Origin: Hymenobacter sp. HSC-4F20
GTDB taxonomy: Bacteria > Bacteroidota > Bacteroidia > Cytophagales > Hymenobacteraceae
DNA: 64,000 bases
NCBI RefSeq assembly: GCF_019599275.1
Contig: NZ_JAHZTD010000001.1
Coordinates: 558,001-622,000 of the forward strand
Direction of reading: 5' to 3'
A program made the translations under genes and the position numbers. The notes under the pieces are model-generated. The model was given only the letters and a program-made list of their open reading frames with translations, was not told the origin of the DNA and ran no database searches. This document shows, piece by piece, positions 17,032-24,980 of this stretch; the stretch's first letter is position 1, and every line of letters begins with the position of its first letter.

Positions 17032-17955
17032 TTACTGCGCCGAAAACCGGAAAGCGGCCGGCGTTTGGCCGGTTTTGCTTTTGAACAGGCGCGTGAAGTA
17101 CTGCGGGTACTCGAAGCCCAGCTGAAAGGCGGTTTCGTTGATGGAGAGGGAGGTAGTGAGCAGCAGGCGCTTGGCTTTCTCAATCAGGTGATGATGAATG
17201 TGCTGCTGAGTGTTCTGGCCGGTGAGGGTGCGGAGCATGTCGCTGAGGTAGGCCGGCGAGACATTTAGCGCATCGGCGAAGTACTGCACCGACGGCAGGC
17301 TCCGCTCGGTTTCCTGCGCAAAGTACCCTGTCAGCAGCACCTCGAAGCGGGTGAGCAAGTCGTGCTCGGCCGTGCGGCGCGTCAGGAACTGCCGGTGGTA
17401 GAAGCGGTTGGCGTAGCTCAGCAACACCTCGAGCTGAGCAACCAACACATCTTGGCTAAAGGCATCAATCGGCAGCTCGTATTCGGCGTGGATACCTTGC
17501 AGCAAGTTCTCCAGCAGCCTTTCTTCTTTGGCTGAGAGGTGCAGGGCCTCGTTGGCCTGGTAGGAGAAAAAGCCGAAGCCACCAATTTTCTTACCCAGCG
17601 GGTATTTCAGCAGCAAGTCGGGGTGAAAGACCAGCATCAACCCCTCTATCTGCGAAACGTCCAGCGTTTCGTCGGCCGCAAACACCTGCCCCGGCCCCAA
17701 AAAGAAAAGCACACCCTCACTGAAGTCGTACGACTGCCGGCCGTAGTAGATGGTGCCACCCTTCAGGCCGCGCTTCAGCGCCACGGTGTAGAGTTGCTGC
17801 ACTACGGGCGTAGTTACCCGCGGCAGGCAGCGGGCATACTCCAGGTCGATGACGGTAAGCAAGGGGTGGGCCGGTGCCGGTAGCCCATAGAAGCGGGCGT
17901 AGTCCGTTACGGTGTTTAGGACCCGAAATTCTTTGGCTGCATGTTTCATGGGCAT
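17032..17955 (-). CDS. AraC-family transcriptional regulator
   Basis: A 307-residue regulator (a second ATG at 17949 is equally possible). The N-terminal part up to about residue 190 resembles the cupin-like sensing half of AraC proteins (GVLFFLGPGQVFAADE). The C-terminal 100 residues carry two helix-turn-helix units: SVQYFADALNVSPAYLSDMLR and SINETAFQLGFEYPQYFTRLFK, followed by KTGQTPAAFR. It lies just upstream in transcription order from nothing but the helicase, and 88 bp downstream of an aldo/keto reductase. In many bacteria this type of AraC controls the adjacent reductase. The effector is unknown. Confidence 0.92.
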   Translation of the reverse strand: MPMKHAAKEFRVLNTVTDYARFYGLPAPAHPLLTVIDLEYARCLPRVTTPVVQQLYTVALKRGLKGGTIYYGRQSYDFSEGVLFFLGPGQVFAADETLDVSQIEGLMLVFHPDLLLKYPLGKKIGGFGFFSYQANEALHLSAKEERLLENLLQGIHAEYELPIDAFSQDVLVAQLEVLLSYANRFYHRQFLTRRTAEHDLLTRFEVLLTGYFAQETERSLPSVQYFADALNVSPAYLSDMLRTLTGQNTQQHIHHHLIEKAKRLLLTTSLSINETAFQLGFEYPQYFTRLFKSKTGQTPAAFRFSAQ

Positions 17956-18043
17956 AGGGCAAAAAGTCAGGCCGACTGTCCGCCGCAGGAGCCGTCACGC
18001 TGGGTAATGGCTCCTGCGGCGGGCAAAATGGGCACCTGGAAAA

Positions 18044-19039
18044 CTATAGACCTTCGGGGTAGGCAGCGCCAACTGCACTACCAACCGGCATAATGGCATC
18101 TAGTTCAGCTAGCTCCTGCACCGACAAGGGTAGGCTGGCCGCTGCTACGTTTTGCTCCAGGTACTTGCGGCGCTTGGTGCCCGGAATGGCTACTACCCCC
18201 TGCGTGAGCACCCAAGCCAGGGCCAACTGGGCGGCCGTTACGCCTTTGGTTTGGGCCAGAGCCTGCAGCTTTTCTACCAGGGCAATGTTTTTATAGAAGT
18301 TCTCGCCCTGGTAGCGCGGAAAAATGCGGCGCGAATCATTCGGCTCGAAGTCGTCCGGGGTCTTGATTTCGCCCGACAGAAAGCCCCGGCCCAGCGGTGA
18401 GTAGGCCACGAAACCAATACCCATTTCCTGGGTTGCCTGCAGGATGCCTTCTTCCTCTACGTGGCGGTCGAAGAGGGAGTACTCGGTTTGCAGGGCCGTA
18501 ATGGGGTGCACGGCGTGGCCCCGGCGCAGCACCTCCACCGATACCTCCGAGAGGCCCAGGTAGCGCACCTTGCCCTCTTCCACCAGCCGGCTCATGGCCC
18601 CCACGGTTTCCTCAATGGGTACGTTGGGGTCTACGCGGTGGAGGTAGTAGAGGTCCACGTAGTCGGTGCCCAGGTTGCGCAGGGAGCGTTCAATGGATTT
18701 GCGCACGTAGGCAGGCTGGCCGTTGTAGCCGCCGGTCCAGTTTTCCTGGTCGTCTACTTCGAAGCCAAACTTGGTGGCGAGGGTAAACTGCTGGCGCCGG
18801 CCGGCAATGGCCCGGCCCACCAGCCGCTCGTTGAGCATGGGCCCATATAGGTCGGCGGTGTCCAGCATGGTCACGCCCAGTTCCAGGGCCCGGTCGATGG
18901 TCGCCAGGCTTTCGGCTTCGTCGGCCTCCCCGTACACGCTCATGCCATTTACGCCGGCCGTCATGCCCATGCAGCCCAGGCCCTCTACCGATACGCTCAG
19001 GCCCTGGCTGCCCAAGGCTACTTGTTTGATGGTGCTCAT
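18044..19039 (-). CDS. Aldo/keto reductase
   Basis: A 331-residue NADPH-type aldo/keto reductase. The start at 19039 ([10 protein letters not shown]) matches the family start. Catalytic tetrad: Asp and Tyr in [10 protein letters not shown], Lys in LATKFGFE, His in YYLHRVD. The cofactor region is [15 protein letters not shown]. The closest general type is the AKR13/YajO-like group that reduces aldehydes and ketones. The AraC regulator follows 88 bp downstream on the same strand. A near-consensus -7 box (GACCTTTG at 19079-19086) lies 40 bp upstream of the start. Substrate is unknown. Confidence 0.92.
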   Translation of the reverse strand: MSTIKQVALGSQGLSVSVEGLGCMGMTAGVNGMSVYGEADEAESLATIDRALELGVTMLDTADLYGPMLNERLVGRAIAGRRQQFTLATKFGFEVDDQENWTGGYNGQPAYVRKSIERSLRNLGTDYVDLYYLHRVDPNVPIEETVGAMSRLVEEGKVRYLGLSEVSVEVLRRGHAVHPITALQTEYSLFDRHVEEEGILQATQEMGIGFVAYSPLGRGFLSGEIKTPDDFEPNDSRRIFPRYQGENFYKNIALVEKLQALAQTKGVTAAQLALAWVLTQGVVAIPGTKRRKYLEQNVAAASLPLSVQELAELDAIMPVGSAVGAAYPEGL

Positions 19040-19078
19040 GTTGAGTTTGTGAAGTGAGTAGGTGAATAGATTACTGCA

Positions 19079-19086
19079 CAAAGGTC
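19079..19086 (-). promoter_or_regulatory. Possible -7 promoter box for the aldo/keto reductase
   Basis: The minus strand has GACCTTTG, 7 of 8 to TAnnTTTG with one mismatch in the TA pair, 40 bp before the start codon and just past the bidirectional terminator. No convincing -33 box was found. Confidence 0.3.
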
Positions 19087-19136
19087 TGGCCGCCATCAGG
19101 GGTAGGAGTTATACAAATCACAGGTTCTGCAACACA

Positions 19137-19203
19137 AAACGCAGCCCAAAAAAAGCCGCCTACTCATCTGCTGGGTAGGCGGCTTTTTTGGGCTGCGTTT
19201 TTT
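19137..19203. terminator. Strong bidirectional terminator
   Basis: A long stem (19137-19164 with 19176-19203) has GCAGCCC and AAGCCGCCTAC blocks pairing with GTAGGCGGCTT and GGGCTGC, and an 11-nt loop. It has A-runs on the left and T-runs on the right, so it can stop transcription in both directions. It ends the cupin/LacI unit before the aldo/keto reductase. Confidence 0.9.
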
Positions 19204-19214
19204 AAAGAAGCCGA

Positions 19215-19718
19215 TTAGCGGCCGAAGTCGTCCTGCACGCGCACGATGTCGTCTTCGTCGGAAGGCTGGTTGACGTCGGTGTGCTGCCAGATTTCGGCAA
19301 TGGTGCCCCAGCCCTCCAGGCCAATGAGGCGGTGCCGCTCCCCCTGCTGTAGGGTAATCTGCTCGCCGGGGCCGTAGGATTTCAGCTCGCCTTCCTCGTC
19401 GGTGTGGCTGGTGATGATGCCAACGGTACCGCTCACTACGCGCCAGATTTCGGCGCGACGGTGATGGTACTGCCACGAGAGGCGTTGGTGCGGTGCTACC
19501 AGCAGCACCTTGGGGCTCAGTTTACCCGAAATGCGCAGACTGTCCACTGAGAGGCCATCGAAATACGCATCAGCAAACTGCTGGGCCTGGTTTTCGTCAA
19601 TCACGAAGAAGCCACCCCAGGGGCGCGTTTGGTCCTGGCGCTCAATACCGAAGCCCTGCTGCTGAAGCTGCTGCTCAACTTGTTGGAATATTTCTGCTTT
19701 GGAAAGTTCAGAGCTCAT
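19215..19718 (-). CDS. Cupin protein, mannose-6-phosphate isomerase type II-like
   Basis: A 167-residue protein that aligns by motif with the C-terminal cupin of mannose-1-phosphate guanylyltransferase/phosphomannose isomerase. Seen are RPWGGFFVI near residue 32, then SWQYHHRRAEIWRVVSGT, with the metal-binding His and Glu, and PGEQITLQQGERHRL. It ends in the family-like EDDIVRVQDDFGR. It is a stand-alone cupin without the nucleotidyltransferase part, so either an isomerase or a sugar-binding protein. It follows the lacI gene by 38 bp on the same strand and may share its transcript. The exact reaction is not known. Confidence 0.8.
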   Translation of the reverse strand: MSSELSKAEIFQQVEQQLQQQGFGIERQDQTRPWGGFFVIDENQAQQFADAYFDGLSVDSLRISGKLSPKVLLVAPHQRLSWQYHHRRAEIWRVVSGTVGIITSHTDEEGELKSYGPGEQITLQQGERHRLIGLEGWGTIAEIWQHTDVNQPSDEDDIVRVQDDFGR

Positions 19719-19756
19719 AATGTCTTGAAGAAGGAGAAAGGCACAGAAAAATAACC

Positions 19757-20812
19757 TTACCGGTTGCTGCGGAGCTGCTGCGAGCCGTGCAGCGACGAAT
19801 CCCGGATAATCAGTTCCGGCTTTAGCACGAGGTGCGGGGGCTCATAGGCCGGGCCGCGCTTGAGCAGCTGCAGAAACAGGCGCACGGCCGTTTCGCCCAT
19901 CTGCTCGGCGCGCTGGTCTACCACCGTCAGGTGGGGCTGAGTCATGCTGGTGAAGGGCTCATTGCTGAAGCACGCCAGGGCAATATCCTGGGGCACGCGC
20001 ACGGGCTTCTCGTGGAGTACTTCCAGGGCCCCCACCGACGGAATGGCATAGGAGGCAAACACCGCATCCAGACCAGGAGCCAGGGCCAGCAGGTGCTGCA
20101 TGGCCAGGCGGCCGGCGTCGTGGGTTAGGGCCGGAAGTGCGTACACGTACTGCTCCTCGAAGGGCAGGCCGTGGTCTTCGAGGGCCGCCTTGTAGCCCAA
20201 AAACCGGTTGCGGCTGGTGTTCAGGTGCTGGGGGCCGGCCAGGTGGGCAATCTGGCGGCAACCCTGCTCAATGAGGTGGCGCACGGCCTGGTAGGCGCCC
20301 TGAAAATCATCGAGCACCACGGCCATGCTGCGGGGCAGATCGGGGGCGCGGTCGAAGAACACGAGGGGCGTACCCTGCTGGCGCACCTGCTCGAAGTGCT
20401 GCAGCTGGTCGTAGGTAGTGGCCGACACCGATACCAGAATGCCCTCTACCTGCGCGGCCAGCAGCGTTTCGATGTTGCGCTGCTCCCGCTGCACGTCTTC
20501 GTTCGACTGGCAGAGCAGCACATTAAAGCCTTCGCGGGTAGCCACTTTCTCGATGCCGTTCATCACGGCCGGGAAAAAGTAGCCCTTGATGTGGGGCACG
20601 ATGACGCCCAACGTTTTGCTGTGACCTTTGCGCAGGGCGGCGGCCAGCAGATTGGGGCGGTAGTTGAGTTCCTGGGCCAGTTGCCGGACCCGCTCCTTGG
20701 TGGCTTCGCCAATATCCCGGTGGTCGGCCAGGGCCCGCGACACGGTGGAAGTAGACAGATTCAGCTGCTTAGCTAAGTCACGAAGGGAAATCTGCGGCTT
20801 TTTAGCGGCCAT
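19757..20812 (-). CDS. LacI-family transcriptional regulator
   Basis: A 351-residue repressor-type regulator. The start at 20812 (MAAKKPQISLRDLA) places the helix-turn-helix at the N-terminus, as required. The DNA-binding part is ISLRDLAKQLNLSTSTVSRAL with hinge LNYRPNLLAAAL. The sugar-binding half is a periplasmic-binding-protein fold (KTLGVIVPHIKGYFFPAVMNGI, EGILVSVSATTYD, DAVFASYAIPSVGALEVL). It is the only LacI protein in the window. Two roles are possible: control of the adjacent 3-keto-glycoside genes, or binding to the LacI-type operators of the arabinose locus at 52792 and 60495. No operator with the same sequence was found beside it. Confidence 0.93.
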   Translation of the reverse strand: MAAKKPQISLRDLAKQLNLSTSTVSRALADHRDIGEATKERVRQLAQELNYRPNLLAAALRKGHSKTLGVIVPHIKGYFFPAVMNGIEKVATREGFNVLLCQSNEDVQREQRNIETLLAAQVEGILVSVSATTYDQLQHFEQVRQQGTPLVFFDRAPDLPRSMAVVLDDFQGAYQAVRHLIEQGCRQIAHLAGPQHLNTSRNRFLGYKAALEDHGLPFEEQYVYALPALTHDAGRLAMQHLLALAPGLDAVFASYAIPSVGALEVLHEKPVRVPQDIALACFSNEPFTSMTQPHLTVVDQRAEQMGETAVRLFLQLLKRGPAYEPPHLVLKPELIIRDSSLHGSQQLRSNR

Positions 20813-21201
20813 TGAGCAGGGCGTTAGGCGAGACCCAACAACCAGCAACCAGTCGGCGAGAGAGGTCGTCGGAAGTCAGGCAGGAGAAGAGCCCAGGGCG
20901 GAGTTACAGGGAAACAAACCGGACTGGTTGCCCCGTGCTTGCTGCCTCTGTAGCTTTCTTCGGTGCTAAATATAGAAGCGCAATGGCAAGAGCCGATGCC
21001 CGGCACGGGTTTTTTATAGCGTTTGCCCGACCTGAGGAAAGCTGTGCCATCAGCTTTCCTCAGGTCGGGCAAGTGATAATCAGCCCTAGCAAGGTTCAAT
21101 ATCTACGCGGTTTATCTACTGCCTTCACCCTCTTCAGCGCTGCCTATTTCAGGAACTTCAAGCAGGCGAAGGGGGTAGGCGCGGCAGCTCACGCGGGTTC
21201 C
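20813..21201. other. Gap between lacI and the DUF1080 gene
   Basis: This 389-bp stretch has no convincing gene. Its main content is the perfect inverted repeat at 21023-21072. The lacI promoter must lie between 20813 and about 21020, but no clean TAnnTTTG box is visible. Confidence 0.5.
21023..21072. repeat. Perfect 22-bp inverted repeat, 6-nt loop
   Basis: The arms at 21023-21044 and 21051-21072 are exact reverse complements (TTGCCCGACCTGAGG... pairing with ...CCTCAGGTCGGGCAA), with loop TGCCAT. It lies 130 bp past the stop of the DUF1080 gene and before lacI. No T-run follows on either strand, so it is either a terminator without U-tail or a small palindromic repeat element. Confidence 0.75.
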
Positions 21202-21975
21202 TTACAACTCTCGCACCCAGATGTTGCGGAAGCTGATAGGGGGGCTAGGGTCGCCGTGGGCCTGGAGCTTGATAGGTGAGGGGCCGTGGGCCTGCTGGTA
21301 GCTGGGCTTACCGATGTACTGGGTGGGGCCGGCCAGCACCGTGTTGTTCTGCACCACTACCCCATTAAACCACACCGTCACGCGGGCTGGCGCCTGCAGG
21401 GAGCCATCGGCCTTGAACACGGGCGCAGTCCAGAGCACGTCGTAGCTCTGCCACTCCCCGGGCTTGCGGGTGGGGTTAGCCAGCGGGATGTGCTGCTTAT
21501 AAATGCTGCCCGCCATGCCATTGACGTAGGTTTTGTTTTGGTAGGAGTCCAGAATCTGCAACTCATAGCCCAGGTCGCCCTTGCCGATGGAGGCCAGAAA
21601 CACGCCGCTGTTGCCGCGGGACTGCCCCGTTTCGGTGATGCCCGGCGGGATGCGCCACTCCAGGTGCAGCTGGTAGTTGGTGAAAGCCTGCTTGGTTTCA
21701 ATGTTGCCGGCCTTTTTGTCCACGGTCAGCACGCCACCCGCTACCTTCCACTTGGCCGGCGCGGTACGGTTGTCGGTACTCACCCACTGGCTTAGGTCCT
21801 GGCCGTTGAAGAGCACCACGGCATCGGAGGGCGGCGGGGCCAGGTTGGGACTGGCCGTTACCGTTTTCGGGACGGGCTGCCACACTTCCGTGTCTTCGGG
21901 TTTGCCGGTCTGCTGGGCCTGCGCCATCAAGGAAAAGCTGAGAAGTGATGCGGAAACAAGTACGGCGACCTTCAT
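21202..21975 (-). CDS. DUF1080 (3-keto-disaccharide hydrolase family) secreted protein
   Basis: A 257-residue protein with a signal peptide (cleavage near MAQAQQ). The family PF06439 core is seen in VVLFNGQDLSQWVS, WKVAGGVLTV, YQLHLEWRIP, RGNSGVFLASIG, YELQILDSY and the final FRNIWVREL. This fold is a concanavalin-like beta-sandwich. Members are now described as 3-keto-disaccharide hydrolases, which cleave glycosides after C3 oxidation. Its neighbours (GMC dehydrogenase, small subunit, cytochrome c, Gfo/Idh, TIM barrels, permease) supply the expected oxidation and downstream steps. It acts in the periplasm. The palindromic repeat at 22010-22087 lies directly upstream. Confidence 0.88.
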   Translation of the reverse strand: MKVAVLVSASLLSFSLMAQAQQTGKPEDTEVWQPVPKTVTASPNLAPPPSDAVVLFNGQDLSQWVSTDNRTAPAKWKVAGGVLTVDKKAGNIETKQAFTNYQLHLEWRIPPGITETGQSRGNSGVFLASIGKGDLGYELQILDSYQNKTYVNGMAGSIYKQHIPLANPTRKPGEWQSYDVLWTAPVFKADGSLQAPARVTVWFNGVVVQNNTVLAGPTQYIGKPSYQQAHGPSPIKLQAHGDPSPPISFRNIWVREL

Positions 21976-22009
21976 GGTGGGCAGAGGGGTAGGGAAAACA
22001 AAAGAAAGT

Positions 22010-22087
22010 TGTCATTCCGAGCCAAGCAAGGAAGCTGGGTTAGCCTCTTGTGTTCAATCCAGATTCCTCGCTCCGCTCGGAATGACA
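22010..22087. repeat. TGTCATTCCGAGC palindromic intergenic repeat (copy b)
   Basis: Termini TGTCATTCCGAGC and GCTCGGAATGACA are exact reverse complements, enclosing about 50 bp that include GGAAGCTGGGTT and CCAGATTCCTCGC blocks. The same blocks occur at 39167-39248 and 62277-62311. It fills most of the gap between the TIM-barrel gene and the DUF1080 gene within one apparent operon. Confidence 0.8.
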
Positions 22088-22110
22088 GAGGATACTAACT
22101 AGGCACCGCT

Positions 22111-23004
22111 TTACGCGTCGCAGAGTTGCACGGCCTGGCGCAGGGAGGCCAGCTTATCGGCTTGCTGGGGCATGAACTCCTGGGCCACGTAACCCTGAAA
22201 GCCCGTGGCTTGGATGGCGCGCATGATGGCCGGGTAGTTCAGTTCCTGGCTGTCCCCTATTTCGTGGCGGCCGGGTACGCCGGCCGTGTGGTAGTGGGCA
22301 ATGTAGGGGTGATGCTCGGTGAGGGTGCGGATGACGTCGCCCTCGTTGATTTGCATGTGGTAGATGTCGTAGAGCAACTTGAAGTTCTCGGAGCCCATCT
22401 TCCGGGCCAGCGCCACGCCCCAGCTGGTCCGGTCGCACTGGTAGTCTTTGTGGTCGATTTTGCTGTTGAGCAGCTCCATTACCAGCACCACGTTGTGCTG
22501 AGCGGCCAGCTTGAGCAGGGGCTGCAGGCCGCGGGCGCAGTTTTCCAGCCCCGCCGCATCCGAAAGGCCGCGGCGGCTGCCGCTAAAGCAAATCAGGTTG
22601 TGGTAGCCGGCCTGGGCCACTTGCGGAATCATCTCGGCGTACTGCTTCTGCAACTGGGCATGAAACCGCGGGTCGTTGAAGCCATCGGTCAGGTTGATTT
22701 CGGCCCCGTTGCACATCGAGGACTCCAACCCGTATTTTTTTAGAGTAGGCCAATCCTTGGGGCCCACCAGGTCGATGCCCCGCAGGCCCATTTCCTTGGC
22801 CGCCGTGCAGAGCTGATCCAGGGGTAAATCCTGGAAGCACCAGCGGCACACCGATTGTTTTAGCTTTCCCTTCAAGGCCGTGGTGGTTGCGCTCTGTTTT
22901 TCCTCGGCCGTGGGGCTGCAGGCATTGGCCAGGCCCAGCGCCCCCACCGTGGCGGCACTGGTAAGCAGGCCCTGCAGGGCGGCGCGCCGGTTCCAGGTTG
23001 GCAT
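22111..23004 (-). CDS. Exported TIM-barrel sugar isomerase/epimerase (hydroxypyruvate isomerase-like)
   Basis: A 297-residue AP-endonuclease-2-type TIM barrel. The N-terminus has a twin-arginine motif (NRRAALQGLL) followed by a hydrophobic stretch and a possible lipobox (LANAC), so it is probably exported by Tat and perhaps lipid-anchored. Metal-ligand motifs of the family are visible: Glu in VVLVMELLN, Asp/His in LLYDIYHMQ, His in YIAHYHTAGVPGRHEIGD, and Glu near the end in VAQEFMP. It resembles Hyi-type proteins, but in this setting a role in isomerising or cleaving 3-keto sugars is likely. It follows the permease by 11 bp. Confidence 0.85.
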   Translation of the reverse strand: MPTWNRRAALQGLLTSAATVGALGLANACSPTAEEKQSATTTALKGKLKQSVCRWCFQDLPLDQLCTAAKEMGLRGIDLVGPKDWPTLKKYGLESSMCNGAEINLTDGFNDPRFHAQLQKQYAEMIPQVAQAGYHNLICFSGSRRGLSDAAGLENCARGLQPLLKLAAQHNVVLVMELLNSKIDHKDYQCDRTSWGVALARKMGSENFKLLYDIYHMQINEGDVIRTLTEHHPYIAHYHTAGVPGRHEIGDSQELNYPAIMRAIQATGFQGYVAQEFMPQQADKLASLRQAVQLCDA

Positions 23005-23015
23005 ACGCGGTGCAG

Positions 23016-24272
23016 TTAGTTGGCGGCGGAAGCTAGGGTAGGGGCCGCATCATACGGCGCAGCTTCCGTCGCGCGGGGCTGGGGACGGTCCCGGAACAGG
23101 AGGAGGAACAGCACCACCACTACCCCCGCAATGCCGGCCGGAATCAGCCAGATCATGCGCCAGTCGTGGGAGGTGGCCGACAGCTGGTAGGCGTCAAAGA
23201 TGCGGCCTGAAAGTAGGGTGCCGATGAGCATGCCCACCCCGTAGGTAGCCAGCGTGATAAAGCCCTGGGCCGAGCTTTTGAACCGCTCACCCGCCAGGTT
23301 GTCGGTGTAAATCTGGCCCGTCACGAAGAAGAAGTCGTAGCAGATGCCGTGCAGCACAATGCCGGCAATCAGCATCCAGTAGCTGCTTTCTCCATTGCCG
23401 TAGGCGAAGAACACGTAGCGCAGCACCCAGGCCACCATGCCAATGGCCAGCATCTTCTTGACGCCCAGGCGGCTGAAGAATACCGGAATCAGGAGCATGA
23501 ACAGCAGTTCCGACACCTGCCCGAGGCTCTGCACACCGGCCGCTTTTTTCATGCCCACCTCGTTAAGGAAGGGGTTGGTGAAGCCGTAGTAAAAGGCCAG
23601 CGGAATGCAGATGGCAATGGAAGCCAGAAAGAAAATGAGGTAGGAGCGGTTCTTGAGCAGGCCAATGGCATCGAGGCCCAGCATGTCGCCGAGGGAGGTG
23701 GACTGGCCGCGCTTTACGGGCGGGGTAGCAGGAAGCGTGAAGCTAAACAAGCCCAGCAGGGCCGAGGCCCCGGCCGCCATCAGAAAGGTGGAGCGCAGGC
23801 TGCCGCTTTGCTCCCAGTTCAGCCAGCCGATGGTAAGGCCGGCCACAATCCAGCCCAGCGTGCCCAGTACCCGGATGGGGGCAAACTCCTTCTGCGGGTT
23901 TTGCATCTGCCGGAAGGCAATGGAGTTCACCAAGGCCAACGTGGGCATGTACAACACCATGTAGGTGAGGATGTTGGGGTAGAAAGAGCTAAAGTCAGCA
24001 GCCGTGGAAGCCCGCCACAACAGCAGCGCCCCGGCCAGGTGCAGCACCCCCAGGATCTTCTGAGCCGAGAAAAAACGGTCGGCAATGAGGCCAATGATGA
24101 ACGGGGCCACAATGGCGCCAATGGACTGAGTCAGAAACGCTACCCCCACCTGGGTGCCCGACGCGCTAAGGTTGCGCAGTAGGTAAGTGCCCAGCGTCAC
24201 GAACCACGCGCCCCAGATGAAAAACTCCAGAAACATCATGATGGACAGCTTAATCCGGGTCGTGGCATTCAT
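23016..24272 (-). CDS. MFS permease, nucleoside:H+ symporter (NHS)-like
   Basis: A 418-residue protein with about 12 membrane helices. The first helix has MMFLEFFIWGAWFVTLGTYL, typical of the NupG/XapB-like family. Later parts include VGVAFLTQSIGAIVAPFIIGLIADRFF and DFFFVTGQIYTDN, the latter also typical. In Bacteroidetes such permeases are often found in clusters with Gfo/Idh oxidoreductases and TIM-barrel isomerases and are not limited to nucleosides. Here it probably carries the 3-keto sugar or released monosaccharide across the inner membrane. Two genes before and after it belong to the same unit. A TCCCAC-like box with one mismatch (CCCCAC) precedes the start. Confidence 0.85.
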   Translation of the reverse strand: MNATTRIKLSIMMFLEFFIWGAWFVTLGTYLLRNLSASGTQVGVAFLTQSIGAIVAPFIIGLIADRFFSAQKILGVLHLAGALLLWRASTAADFSSFYPNILTYMVLYMPTLALVNSIAFRQMQNPQKEFAPIRVLGTLGWIVAGLTIGWLNWEQSGSLRSTFLMAAGASALLGLFSFTLPATPPVKRGQSTSLGDMLGLDAIGLLKNRSYLIFFLASIAICIPLAFYYGFTNPFLNEVGMKKAAGVQSLGQVSELLFMLLIPVFFSRLGVKKMLAIGMVAWVLRYVFFAYGNGESSYWMLIAGIVLHGICYDFFFVTGQIYTDNLAGERFKSSAQGFITLATYGVGMLIGTLLSGRIFDAYQLSATSHDWRMIWLIPAGIAGVVVVLFLLLFRDRPQPRATEAAPYDAAPTLASAAN

Positions 24273-24363
24273 ACGTGGTGGGGTTTGGAGAGGAAATGGG
24301 GGTAGGGAAGAGGCCGGTTCTCTAGCAGGGTAGCTATACTATCGGACTTGGAAAGGAGCCCTA

Positions 24364-24461
24364 TCATCCGGAGTGCAGCGAAGTTCCTGTCGGATGCAAA
24401 CAACCAGCATAAAATGACTTATGCTAGTATGAGAAAATTCTTCGCAGTACTCCGGATAACA
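24364..24461. repeat. ATCCGGAGnGCAGCGAAG palindromic intergenic repeat (copy f)
   Basis: The left end TCATCCGGAGTGCAGCGAAG and the right end CTTCGCAGTACTCCGGATAA are imperfect reverse complements. The same termini flank the element at 63755-63840. It lies between cytochrome c and the permease, inside the putative 3-keto-glycoside operon. Confidence 0.7.
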
Positions 24462-24482
24462 GACGCGGGGTAGCAGACGCTT

Positions 24483-24962
24483 CTACTTTAGGCTCAAGAT
24501 GTAGCGGACCATTTCCTGAGCGTCGGCTTCGGAGAGACCGGGGTGCGGGGTCATGGCAATGTCGCCCCAGTTGCCTTTGCCACCGGTTATAACTTTGGTT
24601 GCCAGCATCTTCACGTTATCGGGCGTATTCGGATATTTTTCCGCCACGGCTTTGTAGGCCGGGCCGAGCAGCTTGTCGTTTTCGCGGTGGCAGCCGGTGC
24701 AGTCGGCGCTTTCAATCAGCTTGGCGCCTTTGGCTACAGCCCCGCCGGTAGGCCCCGTGCCGATTTTGGTAGCACTGGTATCTATCTGGGGCTGGTGGGC
24801 CACGGCCGTTACATTGGAGCCCGTGGTGCTATCGGTATTCAGGGTTTCTTCGGAGTCGGCCAGGGTGTATTCCTCCTTGGATTTACCAGCCGTTTTATCC
24901 GATTCGGAACCACAGGAAGCCAGGGCAGCGCAGAAACTCAGGAGCAGAAAAGCGTTTTTCAT
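24483..24962 (-). CDS. Cytochrome c lipoprotein
   Basis: A 159-residue c-type cytochrome. The signal ends in lipobox LASC (Cys17), followed by a Ser/Thr-rich linker. The haem site is C88-T-G-C91-H92, and M137 in DIAMTPH is the likely sixth ligand, so this is a class I cytochrome c. Membrane-anchored in the periplasm, it would accept electrons from the GMC flavoprotein. The lac-type glucoside 3-dehydrogenases described in Caulobacter and others also have a flavoprotein, a small subunit and a cytochrome c. It lies 18 bp after the TIM-barrel gene on the same strand. Confidence 0.92.
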   Translation of the reverse strand: MKNAFLLLSFCAALASCGSESDKTAGKSKEEYTLADSEETLNTDSTTGSNVTAVAHQPQIDTSATKIGTGPTGGAVAKGAKLIESADCTGCHRENDKLLGPAYKAVAEKYPNTPDNVKMLATKVITGGKGNWGDIAMTPHPGLSEADAQEMVRYILSLK

Positions 24963-24980
24963 AGTAGAAGGAAGAGAAAG

